Source of the DNA: an uncultured Luminiphilus sp.
GTDB taxonomy: Bacteria; Pseudomonadota; Gammaproteobacteria; Pseudomonadales; Halieaceae
Length of the DNA stretch: 64,000 nt
Assembly (NCBI GenBank): GCA_943787485.1
Contig: CALSMP010000008.1
Location: forward strand, 1 to 64,000
Direction: 5' to 3'
In this document: piece by piece, positions 43,509-53,221 of the stretch
Position numbering within the stretch: the first letter of the stretch is position 1
Layout: each line of letters begins with the position of its first letter
Notes under the pieces: generated by a model
Seen by the model: only the letters and a program-made list of their open reading frames with translations
What the model was told of the DNA's origin: nothing
The model's database searches: none
Translations under genes and position numbers: made by a program

Positions 43509-43705
43509 TTAGCGACAACACCAGCAAGCCCCTTTACGAATAGTGGTACATATTTACTCCAGAGAATATGCTTCAGCGCGGAAAGAGGTTGTTGTAAGAC
43601 GCCGGCGGTCGATGGCACAAACGATCTCAGGCTTTTCAACTACCGCGCCTATCGCGCAATGCGCTGAACTCTACCTCCGTATTACCCACTGATGGTGCTA
43701 TCAAC

Positions 43706-44944
43706 ATGGCTCGAATACTACTTGCTGCCCTATTACTAGCCTCTGGCATGGCTCAAAGTCACGATCAAAGTGACGTGATTACCATGTATAACGGTGACAA
43801 GATCACGGGTGAAATTAGAGGCCTGGACTACGGGGCGCTCAGGGTGAAAACCCGATATGCGAGCGAGTTTTCTTTGGAATGGTGGCACATCGCCAGCATC
43901 GAATCGCAGTACAATTTTGAAATACAGACCGATGAAGGCGAGCGCCTTTACGGTAACATTTCGAGGAGCGACAAAAAGGGGCAGCTCACCTTTACCAGTA
44001 TCGAGGACTCAGCGGTAATCGATTTACTGAAGATCACTGAGATGCGACCCATTGAAGACAGCTTTGCCGATGCGTTTACTTATACCTTAGGCGCAAGCCT
44101 TAATTTGGAACCTCAATTGGCTACCGCCCAGTTAAAGGCTACCGTAGGGCTGGCGACGGAAAGAACCAAGAATACCGGTAAGCTCACGTTGCAGGAATCC
44201 ACGACCCGGATCGAGAAAGAGGGCGGTGATGGTTACCGTCGCTCTGACAATCCCAGCAGAATGATGTCACTCGATTTCGAACATCAACGCTGGACCAACC
44301 GGCGGCAGTTTTATCGCACGTTTACCGGCAGATTCGATTACAACGAATCACTCAATAACTACGGTCGAATATCGCTTGGTAGCGGATTGGGCAAGTATTT
44401 TATAGACAACGCAGGGCTTCGCTTTAATGCCTCGCTAGGCCTACAAGCTATTGGGGAGAAGAATCGCTATACCGAAGCGGTAGACATTCCCCCGGACAGC
44501 ACTAGCATCGATAACCGCTGCTTCTACAACCCCGCCACCGAAATCATCTATGAACCAACCTATGAACTAGCGCTAGAACCGGAGAGTCTGCCAAACAAAG
44601 ACGAGCTAGCTCAGATCCTTGATCAGCTCGAAATTCGAGAATGCGTATCGCGCTACGCAAGCTCGACATCACTTGAAACGTTCGCATCCGGCGAGTTTGT
44701 GGTCTACAACCTCACTGAAAAAGACTTTGACGTCAGAATAAACACCAATCTTTATCCCTCTATCACCGAGTCAGGCCGACTCAGGGCGGATATAAGCGCC
44801 GAAATCGCCTGGGAAATGGTTGACGATCTTTTCCTTACCGTCTCCACTACCACGCAATATGACTCGGGCAAGCCCGATGACGAAGTGACCCGCAATGAAA
44901 AGCTCGATTACAACGTTGTGATGGGCGTCAGCTGGAGGCCCTAG
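43706..44944 (+). CDS. DUF481 (YdiY-like) outer-membrane protein
   Basis: N-terminal GDKITGEIRGLDYGALRVKTRYA; beta-strand-rich C-terminus with DUF481-like pattern. Confidence 0.75.
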   Translation: MARILLAALLLASGMAQSHDQSDVITMYNGDKITGEIRGLDYGALRVKTRYASEFSLEWWHIASIESQYNFEIQTDEGERLYGNISRSDKKGQLTFTSIEDSAVIDLLKITEMRPIEDSFADAFTYTLGASLNLEPQLATAQLKATVGLATERTKNTGKLTLQESTTRIEKEGGDGYRRSDNPSRMMSLDFEHQRWTNRRQFYRTFTGRFDYNESLNNYGRISLGSGLGKYFIDNAGLRFNASLGLQAIGEKNRYTEAVDIPPDSTSIDNRCFYNPATEIIYEPTYELALEPESLPNKDELAQILDQLEIRECVSRYASSTSLETFASGEFVVYNLTEKDFDVRINTNLYPSITESGRLRADISAEIAWEMVDDLFLTVSTTTQYDSGKPDDEVTRNEKLDYNVVMGVSWRP

Positions 44945-44964
44945 CCACTACCCACAAAATGCCA

Positions 44965-46665
44965 TTATCCGGTTCCCTGTGACGAGGGGTTGTCATCGCT
45001 GCGATAGTGGTGAACATCGCGCTGCGGAAACGGGATCGTAATACCTGCTTCATCAAATGCCAGCTTTACGGCGCGCTGCATTGCCCAGTAAGTCGGCCAG
45101 TAATCCTCTGTTTTGACCCAAGGGCGGACAATAAAGTCAACAGAGCTCTCTCCGTGCCGAATTACCTGAATATTGGGCTCGGGCTCAGTAAGCACGGCAG
45201 GCATGGTAGCCAGTACTTTTCTGAAAACCTCCTCAGCCAGCTCAATACTGTCCCCATAGCTAATGCCAAACTCCAGGTCAACTCGACGGACGCGCTGGCC
45301 AGTTTTATTGCGAATAACATCACCCCAGATTTTTGAATTCGGAATAATGAGCGACTGATTATCCGGGGTCGTAATGGTGGTCGAAACCAAGTTCATTTTC
45401 TTGACGGTGCCATCGACGCCAGCCACCTCGATGTAATCGTCCATGTCAAAGGGCCGGTAGATCAGGATCATCCCGCCTGCGGCAAAATTGCCTAAAGTAT
45501 CCTGCAAGGCAAAACCAATAATGAATCCCGCTACACCTAAACCAGCCAACATTGGAGCCAACGAGATACCCACTTGAGACAGAGCAATAAAAAGCCCGAT
45601 GAGAAAGACCGAGCCGCTAACCATGGAGACAATAACGTCGCGCAACAGATGCGACATGTTTCCTGGACGTCTATCCAGACCGCGCTGGACCAATCGGCGA
45701 GAAAACTGCCCGAGAACCCGGGCTCCAAAAAGGATGGTAAGAAAGACGATAGTTTGAAAAAGAAAATCCGCCGCCCCAACCGCTAGCCAGAGCTGAATGC
45801 TGTCTCTGAAGTCCTCTAGCAAGATTCCCAAGACGTCCAGATCAACCATGCTGACTGATATCGCCTTTGATTGCTCGATCATGATGCGTCGTAGCTGAGC
45901 AGTCTCCATGTCCAGCCGATCCATCTGCGTGATAGTGCGATCCAGACGAACCGCCGCTCGATTGATGTAGTAGTCCTGCATGTTGAGCGCAGCAAGGAGC
46001 TCAGCGTCTTTAGGCGCTACTTTGAGCTTTTCACTGATAGCCCGTCTAATATCAGTTGCAAGCTGGATGAATCCAACTCGCTCGTTGGCGTAGCTTTCCA
46101 GGCTCACTCGAGCTACCTGCTCTAGCCCACCGGGTTGAAAATCCAATGCTTCGCGGATCTTGACGATATCGATGATGGTCTCAAGAAAGCGGAGACGCAG
46201 ATCGTTCAAACCGTCCATTTCAGCCTCGGCAATGACGCGATCCGTGCCGCTCTGATCTCGACTTAGCAATTCTTTCTGGTTAATCCGCTCCTGAAGTTTT
46301 TGGAATCGTTGCGTAAACTGCACCTCAAGATCTTCGTCCCTAAGGGCCAGCTTAGCCGCAAGTTCGCCCCTTTCAGCCGAATCGCTTGGCATATCGAGAA
46401 TACCCCGGGACACTCGTACGAAAGACTTCAGAAGCTGCAAAGTTCGCTCTTCTTGCCGATACAAAAGCGCATCTTGGCGGAGCCCTTTTGCGCTTTGCCA
46501 GTCGATGGGGTTGTCACGTATCAGGGCAAACTCAGCCTCCAAGGCATGCAGCTCCTCAGCCACAGTGAGAGGAACTCTATCTTCCCCATCCTGAGACTGA
46601 GCGAGCGCCAACGCGCTGCCGAGACAGCAGCATATGATGCCCACTTTTACCCACTGCTTTATCAT
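44965..46665 (-). CDS. MscS-family mechanosensitive ion channel
   Basis: GLGVAGFIIGFALQDTLGNFAAGGMILIYRPFDMDDYIEV, VIPNSKIWGDVIRN. Confidence 0.94.
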   Translation of the reverse strand: MIKQWVKVGIICCCLGSALALAQSQDGEDRVPLTVAEELHALEAEFALIRDNPIDWQSAKGLRQDALLYRQEERTLQLLKSFVRVSRGILDMPSDSAERGELAAKLALRDEDLEVQFTQRFQKLQERINQKELLSRDQSGTDRVIAEAEMDGLNDLRLRFLETIIDIVKIREALDFQPGGLEQVARVSLESYANERVGFIQLATDIRRAISEKLKVAPKDAELLAALNMQDYYINRAAVRLDRTITQMDRLDMETAQLRRIMIEQSKAISVSMVDLDVLGILLEDFRDSIQLWLAVGAADFLFQTIVFLTILFGARVLGQFSRRLVQRGLDRRPGNMSHLLRDVIVSMVSGSVFLIGLFIALSQVGISLAPMLAGLGVAGFIIGFALQDTLGNFAAGGMILIYRPFDMDDYIEVAGVDGTVKKMNLVSTTITTPDNQSLIIPNSKIWGDVIRNKTGQRVRRVDLEFGISYGDSIELAEEVFRKVLATMPAVLTEPEPNIQVIRHGESSVDFIVRPWVKTEDYWPTYWAMQRAVKLAFDEAGITIPFPQRDVHHYRSDDNPSSQGTG

Positions 46666-46688
46666 CGTGGTGCGCCCTTTTTTGCTAC

Positions 46689-47744
46689 CTATTTTAATCT
46701 TCTCTGCTCAACCGCCCGAGATAGCCCCGCCAGAGCTTCCTCGGTGTCTCCCCAGGCAATACAGGGATCAGTAATACTCTGTCCATAAACGAGCGACTCA
46801 CGAGTCTCCATATTCTGGCGCCCGGACTCAATAAAGCTCTCTATCATCAGCCCTACGATTTCCTGCCGTCCCCGAGCCACCTGTGCGGCGATATCGGCGA
46901 TTACATCAATTTGCTTATCAGGCTGTTTTCTACTGTTGGCGTGACTGGCATCTATCATCACTTGGGGCCGAAGATTGGCTGCGCGCAGCAAAGCGCAAGC
47001 GTCGTCGACGGAGAACATGTCGTAGTTGGGCTGGCGACCACCCCGCAAAATCACGTGGCAATCGTCATTGCCGCGGGTTTCAAAAATCGCCGAGTGCCCC
47101 TCTTTGGTAACCGACAAAAAATGATGCGGCCTTTGCGCTGCCCCTATCGCGTCTACCGCGATCTGGATATCGCCATCGGTAGCGTTTTTGAAGCCGACGG
47201 GACAGGAGAGGCCCGAGGCCAGTTCACGATGGGTCTGACTTTCCGTGGTTCGCGCGCCGATGGCTCCCCAACTCACGAGATCGGCCAAATACTGTGGCGA
47301 AATAAGGTCAAGGTATTCGGTTCCCGTGGGCAACCCTAGGCGATTCAAATCGACCAAAAGCTGCCTCGCCATATGCAGCCCTTTATTTATATCAAAGGAG
47401 TCATCGAGATCGGGGTCATTGATGAGCCCCTTCCAGCCCACTGTTGTGCGCGGTTTTTCAAAATAAACCCGCATCACAATGATCAACGTGCTGGCGTATC
47501 GCGTTGCCAGTGGCGCCAAGCGTTGGGCGTAGTCAATGGCTGCTGCAGTATCGTGGATACTACAAGGCCCCACCACAACGACCAATCGATCATCGTTGCC
47601 GTGTAGCACATCGTGGATCGCCGCGCGGGAACGAGCTACGTGCGACGCCAACGCATCGTCAATCGCTATGTCTGCCAACAGGCGCTCGGGAGATATCAAC
47701 TCCTTGAGTGCCTGAATTCGAGTGTCGTCCGTGTTTACCGGCAT
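46689..47744 (-). CDS. 3-deoxy-7-phosphoheptulonate synthase (class I)
   Basis: VVVGPCSIHD, MRVYFEKPRTTVGWKGLINDPDLD, GARTTESQTHRELASGLSCPVGFKN. Confidence 0.95.
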   Translation of the reverse strand: MPVNTDDTRIQALKELISPERLLADIAIDDALASHVARSRAAIHDVLHGNDDRLVVVVGPCSIHDTAAAIDYAQRLAPLATRYASTLIIVMRVYFEKPRTTVGWKGLINDPDLDDSFDINKGLHMARQLLVDLNRLGLPTGTEYLDLISPQYLADLVSWGAIGARTTESQTHRELASGLSCPVGFKNATDGDIQIAVDAIGAAQRPHHFLSVTKEGHSAIFETRGNDDCHVILRGGRQPNYDMFSVDDACALLRAANLRPQVMIDASHANSRKQPDKQIDVIADIAAQVARGRQEIVGLMIESFIESGRQNMETRESLVYGQSITDPCIAWGDTEEALAGLSRAVEQRRLK

Positions 47745-47784
47745 GGATCTCCCCTACCCCTTTCCTTTGGTTAGATCAGGCTCG

Positions 47785-48366
47785 TCAGTCAGACCGAGCA
47801 ACAATGTCATCGATGAGCCCACCTATGCTGTTGGGCTGAACCCAGTGCGCCGCATACCAAGTGTGCAAACAGCGTACCCGATCGGGGTCAACGATGCCGC
47901 CGATTCCCCGCTCAGTGAAGGCCGACATCATACCCCCTGCTTCGAGAAACTGCTTCTCCTCTAGCGTCATAAAGCGATCCCTCGCGTCGCGGTACAACGC
48001 GTGATCCTCGCGCATCCGAGATCGCAGCGTAGCCGACTGATCAACCATTGCCTGAAGTGCCGCGATTTGACCCGAGGCCTCGAGTCGGTCAAGCAGTAAA
48101 TTCCACTGAGGGTCGATTAGCCAATACAAGGTCGGGAAGGGTTTGCCATCAACCACTGGCGCCACCCTGATTACCGCCGGCTGGCCCGCGTCATTCCAGC
48201 CAACGATCTCGCGCAAACCCCTCGGTTCGCGATCGAGTGCGTCGGTGATATAGCCGAGCCAACGCGCCAACTCCTCCGTCCGTGCTTCACCGTTTGTCGT
48301 ATTCATTAGCTCCAAGCTCGTTTTCTCGCTGAATTCATGGCGAGAAGCTGCGGCACGAAAGATCAT
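47785..48366 (-). CDS. DUF501 domain protein
   Basis: ARWLGYITDALDREPRGLREIVGWNDAGQPAVIRVAPVVDGKPFPTLYWLIDP and CLHTWYAAHW. Confidence 0.85.
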   Translation of the reverse strand: MIFRAAASRHEFSEKTSLELMNTTNGEARTEELARWLGYITDALDREPRGLREIVGWNDAGQPAVIRVAPVVDGKPFPTLYWLIDPQWNLLLDRLEASGQIAALQAMVDQSATLRSRMREDHALYRDARDRFMTLEEKQFLEAGGMMSAFTERGIGGIVDPDRVRCLHTWYAAHWVQPNSIGGLIDDIVARSD

Positions 48367-48400
48367 TGACCCTAGACAGAGTGCGGAGTACAGTCGCGCG

Positions 48401-48529
48401 GTCAGGTGCCTGTCGATCTCTCAGATCTGGTCAGGTTAAAAGGGAAGTTTGGCACAAAGCTGCTGATGCTTGTAGTCAACGCTGCCCCCGCAACGGTAGG
48501 GAAAATCCCGAGCCCGATACCTGCCTGAC
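48401..48529 (+). promoter_or_regulatory. Cobalamin (B12) riboswitch upstream of btuB
   Basis: GTCAGGTGCC ... AGGTTAAAAGGGAAGT ... CGCTGCCCCCGCAACGGTAGGG ... GAGCCCGATACCTGCCTGAC; P1 arms GTCAGG/CCTGAC pair. Confidence 0.93.
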
Positions 48530-48640
48530 ACCGAAGACCGAAGAGCGGTGGGCTCTGGCAGGTGTCGATGATCCGCATCCAACGCGACGTCCCCTGTATT
48601 TCCCAGCGCCTACTGCAACCGACATGAAGGCGTTTATTTC

Positions 48641-50530
48641 TTGAATCAGACGAAGCACCCACAAAGCGACCGGCCTTGGCATCTAGATAATAGAGGGTTC
48701 GTCCAGCGAGCAGGCCTCGCTCTGCTGGTGATTGCTTTGCCACTCGACAGTGCCGCGCAAACGGAACTCGAGGAGACGGTCGTTGTGGCCTCTCGAGTGC
48801 CCACTCCGCTGTCACAGGTGGGGGTTTCAGTCGACGTGATTGATCGCGAGGCGCTTACCTTACTCGGCTACCGAGACCTGGCGTCACTGCTCAACATCCA
48901 GACGGGTATCTCGGTCACCCGCGATGGTGGGTTCGGTAAGGCCGCCGCGATCCGTATGCGGGGTGAAGAGGGGTACAGGACACGGGTGCTGCTCGATGGC
49001 ATCGATTTAAGTGACCCCTCATCCCCTCAAATAAGTCCCCGTATAGAGCACCTATTAACCGAGGGAATTGATCGCGTTGAAATTCTGCGGGGCCCTCAGG
49101 GGTTGATGTACGGTGCAGATGCCGGTGGCATCATCGCACTGACATCGCGACAAGTATCGGATGGCCTGCTGGCGGATCTGTCGCTTGAGGGCGGTGAAAA
49201 CCAGTTTCGACAAATGGGCATCAATCTGGCCGGTGGCAATGCGTGGCTACAAGGAGCCCTCTCATATACGGATCTTTCAACCGACGGATACAATGCGCGA
49301 CCCTCTGATCAATCGCCCGCCGACGCTGATGGCTACGAGAATCAAACCTTTCATGGCAACTTGCGGGTTGTCATCAGCGATCAGTGGCAGCTTCAACTGA
49401 GCAGCCATCACATCGACGCTGAGAATGACTATGACGGCTGCTTCAACGCCACTGATTTCTCTGCGAGCAACCTGTGCACCGATGATTTTGAACAAACGAA
49501 TCATCGTGTTGCGGTCCACTGGGAAACCTCACAGTTTTCATCTAACCTCAGCTTCGAAGACAGTAGCAGCGAGCGAATATTTGCTACCGAAGGACTGAGC
49601 ACGTTTACACCCACAAGCGAGCAGCAGGAGATATCCTGGCTGTCCTCTTACCAAGGCGAACTCGGTCGAGTCGTGCTCGGCGTGGATTTCCAGGAACAAG
49701 CCTACGATGATGCCTTCAGTCAGCGCTCGCGAGACAACACGGGCATTTATGGGGAATTGCACTCGGCGCTCTTTCTCGGCAGCGCCACCGCCGGCGTGCG
49801 TCACGACGATAACGACGATTTTGGCCAGCACACATCCTGGCGACTGAGCACCATTCAATATCTCACACAAAGCGGGCGCCCCCTCCTCCTTAGAGCGGCG
49901 ATTGGCACCGGTTTTAGGGCGCCTAGCCTCTACGAGGTCGGCTACAACGAAGGACCGTTTGGGTATCCCCCAGCCTCCTCTAAGCCTCTCTATGAAGAAC
50001 AAAGTCTGGGCTGGGAACTAGGGCTCCAATGGGGGGAAGAACAGCAGGTGGTGTCAGCCACCTGGTTCGATCAGCGCATCGACAACGAAATTGTCTTTGA
50101 CCTCGCAAATTACTCGGGCTACCTGCAGACTGACGATCGCGTGACATCTAGAGGCCTTGAACTGGCTGCACGGACACGCTTCGCAGAACATTGGTCAGTC
50201 GTTGCCAATGCCACCTGGAACGAGACCGATACCAGCAATGGAGCCCAGCGCGCCTACCGACCTGAATTGAGCGGCGCTCTGTCCATCCAATGGCAAAACC
50301 ACCTCATTCAATCCTCACTCACCCTTCATGGTCAATTTGATAGTGTTGATGTAACTAATGTGCCGATGCCTGACACACATCAGGTGGACTGGACGTTTAT
50401 GACGGATCTGGGTCGCGGTTTAGTCGTCAACGCTCGGGTCGAAAATCTGACCAACCAACTGGCGCCGCGTATTCGCGACTACGCTGTTCAAGGGCGAGCC
50501 GCCTACGTCGGCTTGCGATATAGCATCTAG
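48641..50530 (+). CDS. btuB: TonB-dependent vitamin B12 receptor
   Basis: ETVVVASRVPTPLSQVGVSVDVIDRE, AAIRMRGEEGYRTRVLLDGIDLSDPS; downstream of B12 riboswitch. TTG start assigned tentatively. Confidence 0.92.
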   Translation: MNQTKHPQSDRPWHLDNRGFVQRAGLALLVIALPLDSAAQTELEETVVVASRVPTPLSQVGVSVDVIDREALTLLGYRDLASLLNIQTGISVTRDGGFGKAAAIRMRGEEGYRTRVLLDGIDLSDPSSPQISPRIEHLLTEGIDRVEILRGPQGLMYGADAGGIIALTSRQVSDGLLADLSLEGGENQFRQMGINLAGGNAWLQGALSYTDLSTDGYNARPSDQSPADADGYENQTFHGNLRVVISDQWQLQLSSHHIDAENDYDGCFNATDFSASNLCTDDFEQTNHRVAVHWETSQFSSNLSFEDSSSERIFATEGLSTFTPTSEQQEISWLSSYQGELGRVVLGVDFQEQAYDDAFSQRSRDNTGIYGELHSALFLGSATAGVRHDDNDDFGQHTSWRLSTIQYLTQSGRPLLLRAAIGTGFRAPSLYEVGYNEGPFGYPPASSKPLYEEQSLGWELGLQWGEEQQVVSATWFDQRIDNEIVFDLANYSGYLQTDDRVTSRGLELAARTRFAEHWSVVANATWNETDTSNGAQRAYRPELSGALSIQWQNHLIQSSLTLHGQFDSVDVTNVPMPDTHQVDWTFMTDLGRGLVVNARVENLTNQLAPRIRDYAVQGRAAYVGLRYSI

Positions 50531-50540
50531 GATCAAGACC

Positions 50541-51149
50541 ATGACAAAGCCAACAAAAGCCACACGCCATAAAAAAGCCATGGAAAAACAAAAGGCCAAG
50601 GTCGATGCCACCATTGCCAGTGCCACGCTTGAACGGGGAGTAGCCGTTCTGCTAACGGGCGACGGTAAAGGCAAAACGTCTTCCGCATTTGGCATGGTGA
50701 TGCGCGCTCTGGGCTATGGCCAAAGGGTGGGCGTTGTGCAATTTATTAAAGGTCAGCAGTTGTCCGGCGAGGAGCATTACCTCAAAGATCACTGCCCGGA
50801 CGTCGAGTTTTACCAGATGGGCACCGGCTTCACCTGGGATACCCAGGACCGCGGATCGGATATCGAAGCGGCTGAGCGCACCTGGGCTGTAGCCGAGGCG
50901 ATGCTGACCAACACGAACCTGGATTTGGTGGTGCTCGACGAGCTTACCTATATGCTAGCGTTCGATTACCTAGACGCTGACCGCGTTATCTCCGCTATAA
51001 CCGAGCGCCCCGCGGAGCAAAGCGTGGTCGTGACTGGCCGGGGAGGTGGCAGTAAACTTAGAGCGGCGATGGACACGGTGTCGGAGGTGAAAGATGTCGC
51101 GCACGCCTATCGGGAGGGCATTGCAGCCCGAAAAGGCGTCGACTTCTAA
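50541..51149 (+). CDS. cobO: Cob(I)yrinic acid a,c-diamide adenosyltransferase
   Basis: VAVLLTGDGKGKTSSAFGMVMRALGYGQRVGVVQFIKG, LDLVVLDELTYML. Confidence 0.94.
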   Translation: MTKPTKATRHKKAMEKQKAKVDATIASATLERGVAVLLTGDGKGKTSSAFGMVMRALGYGQRVGVVQFIKGQQLSGEEHYLKDHCPDVEFYQMGTGFTWDTQDRGSDIEAAERTWAVAEAMLTNTNLDLVVLDELTYMLAFDYLDADRVISAITERPAEQSVVVTGRGGGSKLRAAMDTVSEVKDVAHAYREGIAARKGVDF

Positions 51150-51150
51150 G

Positions 51151-51756
51151 GTGCACAGCGACAGTTCGCCACCACGGTCCTTCTCCTTTTCTTGGTTTGT
51201 CACCTACAAGTTTTTAAACTCGTTGTTCATGGGCCTCAGTATCGGGTCCGTCTTCACGCTCTACGCCCCCCTCTCTCCAGCCACCTTTTCAGCCGGTGGC
51301 ATCGGTCTCGCTTTAGCAACACTGATTATCGCCACGCAGTATCACAGGCTGTTTAATCGGGATTGGTTTTTCCGTCTTTCTTTTCTCGTCGAGTGCGTCA
51401 TTCTCTTGGGCGTGATTGCCGTTTTATTACTACCGATCGACCAGCAGCTGGCCATGTTCGTATATTTGGGCTACCAGCTTTCCTTCGCCTTCGGCGGCTA
51501 TCTGGTGCGGTATGAAACGCTGCTGATTGCACGGGACCAGGACCTCAAAACACTGGATGTTGCCAAACAAATTGCCTATCTCGTGGGCATGGGGCTGGCT
51601 TGGATAATTTACCAAACGCTTGAGTCCTATTGGTCGGTATCAACCGCCGATGGGCAGATACAGCGCCTCTACAATCTATTAGTCGTGGTCGAAATCGCTG
51701 TGCTCTACGCGCTCGCGCGCAGTTTTCCACGGCCAGCAAAAAACGGTAAGGTGTAG
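51151..51756 (+). CDS. Uncharacterised multi-span inner-membrane protein in the B12 operon
   Basis: GTG at 51151 directly after cobO TAA; about five to six hydrophobic segments; no signature recognised. Confidence 0.7.
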   Translation: MHSDSSPPRSFSFSWFVTYKFLNSLFMGLSIGSVFTLYAPLSPATFSAGGIGLALATLIIATQYHRLFNRDWFFRLSFLVECVILLGVIAVLLLPIDQQLAMFVYLGYQLSFAFGGYLVRYETLLIARDQDLKTLDVAKQIAYLVGMGLAWIIYQTLESYWSVSTADGQIQRLYNLLVVVEIAVLYALARSFPRPAKNGKV

Positions 51757-51785
51757 AGCAAAGCAACTTTGGCGAGGACTGTCTG

Positions 51786-52328
51786 GTGACGGATCAAAAC
51801 CCCCGAAAGCAAAACGCTCAAAAGAATGTACCCAAACATCGTTGGGGCTCGGCTCGTACAGCCGCGATTTCAATCGTTTTAGCCACCTTGCTCGCTGGCA
51901 CGGCGAACGCTGATCCCCAAAGTCGGGTTGTCGAGCTTTTCGACTCAGTACAGGGGGTCAGAGGCCAAGGTCCTATTAATGACAAAGGTGATGGAGGTGG
52001 CTCAGGTGGTGAGCCACCCGTCGATCCCGAAGCTGAGGCCAAGGCCTTTTTTGAAACAGAAATGCACCCTCTCGTGTACCCCACCTGTTATCTCAGCTGC
52101 CATCAGGCGGGGGGCGTATCGGGCGGGTCAGACCTTGTGTTAGTAGGTCCCGGACCTAATCAAATTGCAGCCAACAACAGCGCATTCGTCAACTTCATCA
52201 CTGTCTTTAGCTCTTCCGCTACCCTACTTACACGAATCTCCGGTGGCGGCCATCCGGGCGGCGCTATATACACAAACGGCAGCAGTCAGTATCAAGTGAT
52301 TGAAACTTGGACCCAGTTTTACGACTAA
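51786..52328 (+). CDS. Secreted small protein with CX3CH motif (cytochrome-like/lectin-like unknown)
   Basis: Signal-like ATLLAGTANADPQ, HPLVYPTCYLSCHQAGG. Confidence 0.6.
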   Translation: MTDQNPRKQNAQKNVPKHRWGSARTAAISIVLATLLAGTANADPQSRVVELFDSVQGVRGQGPINDKGDGGGSGGEPPVDPEAEAKAFFETEMHPLVYPTCYLSCHQAGGVSGGSDLVLVGPGPNQIAANNSAFVNFITVFSSSATLLTRISGGGHPGGAIYTNGSSQYQVIETWTQFYD

Positions 52329-52426
52329 TATCCAGCAACCCCTGCGCTGAGTCACTCAAGGCGAAACCCGTATTGGGCGGACGCCTAGCGTGATGGCGAC
52401 GTCGAGCCCCGACACTACCCCGCCGA

Positions 52427-53221
52427 TCACTCCAACAGGTCAGGTTGCTCCGCGAGAATCACGTCGAACAACGGTTGCGCACTAAACCAACCCGCCGCCT
52501 CATTGCCAACTTGCTCCGCCGCGTGCAGCGCAATCGCGTGCGGGATTGAGATCGGCTCCCCGGCAGCCTCCGCCAGCAGTTGTGCCTGGCACGACCGCTC
52601 CATGGTGACGTACCACCAACAGGCCTCTTCAACGGATGCGCCAACCGTCAAATGTCCGTGATTTTGAAGAAAAATTGCCTTATGGGGTCCGAGTTTGCGC
52701 GCTAACGCCTCGCCCTCCGTCATATCGACAACGACCCCGGTATAGCTATCGAGTACCGTGTGATCGTCATAAAAAGCGCAGGCATCCTGGGTAATCGGGT
52801 CCAACAAGCGGCCCAAAGCGGACCACGCTTTACCATAGACAGAGTGAGCGTGGGCGGCCGCTGTTACCTCTGGGCGTCTCTTATGAATGTGACTATGGAT
52901 GGTAAATGCCGCACCGTTTAGCAAGCCCTTTCCTTCGACCACTTCCCCCTCGTGACTAACGCGAATCAAATCTGACACCCGCATTAATTTAAAGGAGCGC
53001 CCCATCGGATTTACCCAAAAGGTGTCGCTATCGAACGGATCACGCACGGTGATATGACCAGCCACGCCCTCATCAAAACCGCATTTGCCGAAGATACGAA
53101 GCGCCGCCGCAAGCCGCTGTTTTCGAAACAGCTGCTCCTCCTCGGGCTGTCGCTCGGGGACAGCAGCAGGCAGTTCGTCGTCTGCTGCGTTCATGATGAG
53201 TTGGTTCACTGACTGATTCAC
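52427..53221 (-). CDS. Class II aldolase/adducin family protein
   Basis: GHITVRDPFDSDTFWVNPMG, AHAHSVYGKAWSAL, LQNHGHLTVGASVEEACWWYVTMERSCQ. Confidence 0.92.
   Translation of the reverse strand: MNQSVNQLIMNAADDELPAAVPERQPEEEQLFRKQRLAAALRIFGKCGFDEGVAGHITVRDPFDSDTFWVNPMGRSFKLMRVSDLIRVSHEGEVVEGKGLLNGAAFTIHSHIHKRRPEVTAAAHAHSVYGKAWSALGRLLDPITQDACAFYDDHTVLDSYTGVVVDMTEGEALARKLGPHKAIFLQNHGHLTVGASVEEACWWYVTMERSCQAQLLAEAAGEPISIPHAIALHAAEQVGNEAAGWFSAQPLFDVILAEQPDLLE

Noticed and set aside
48366-48644. 92-aa ORF across the btuB leader
   Set aside because: Coincides with the cobalamin riboswitch aptamer; RNA structure explains the conservation.
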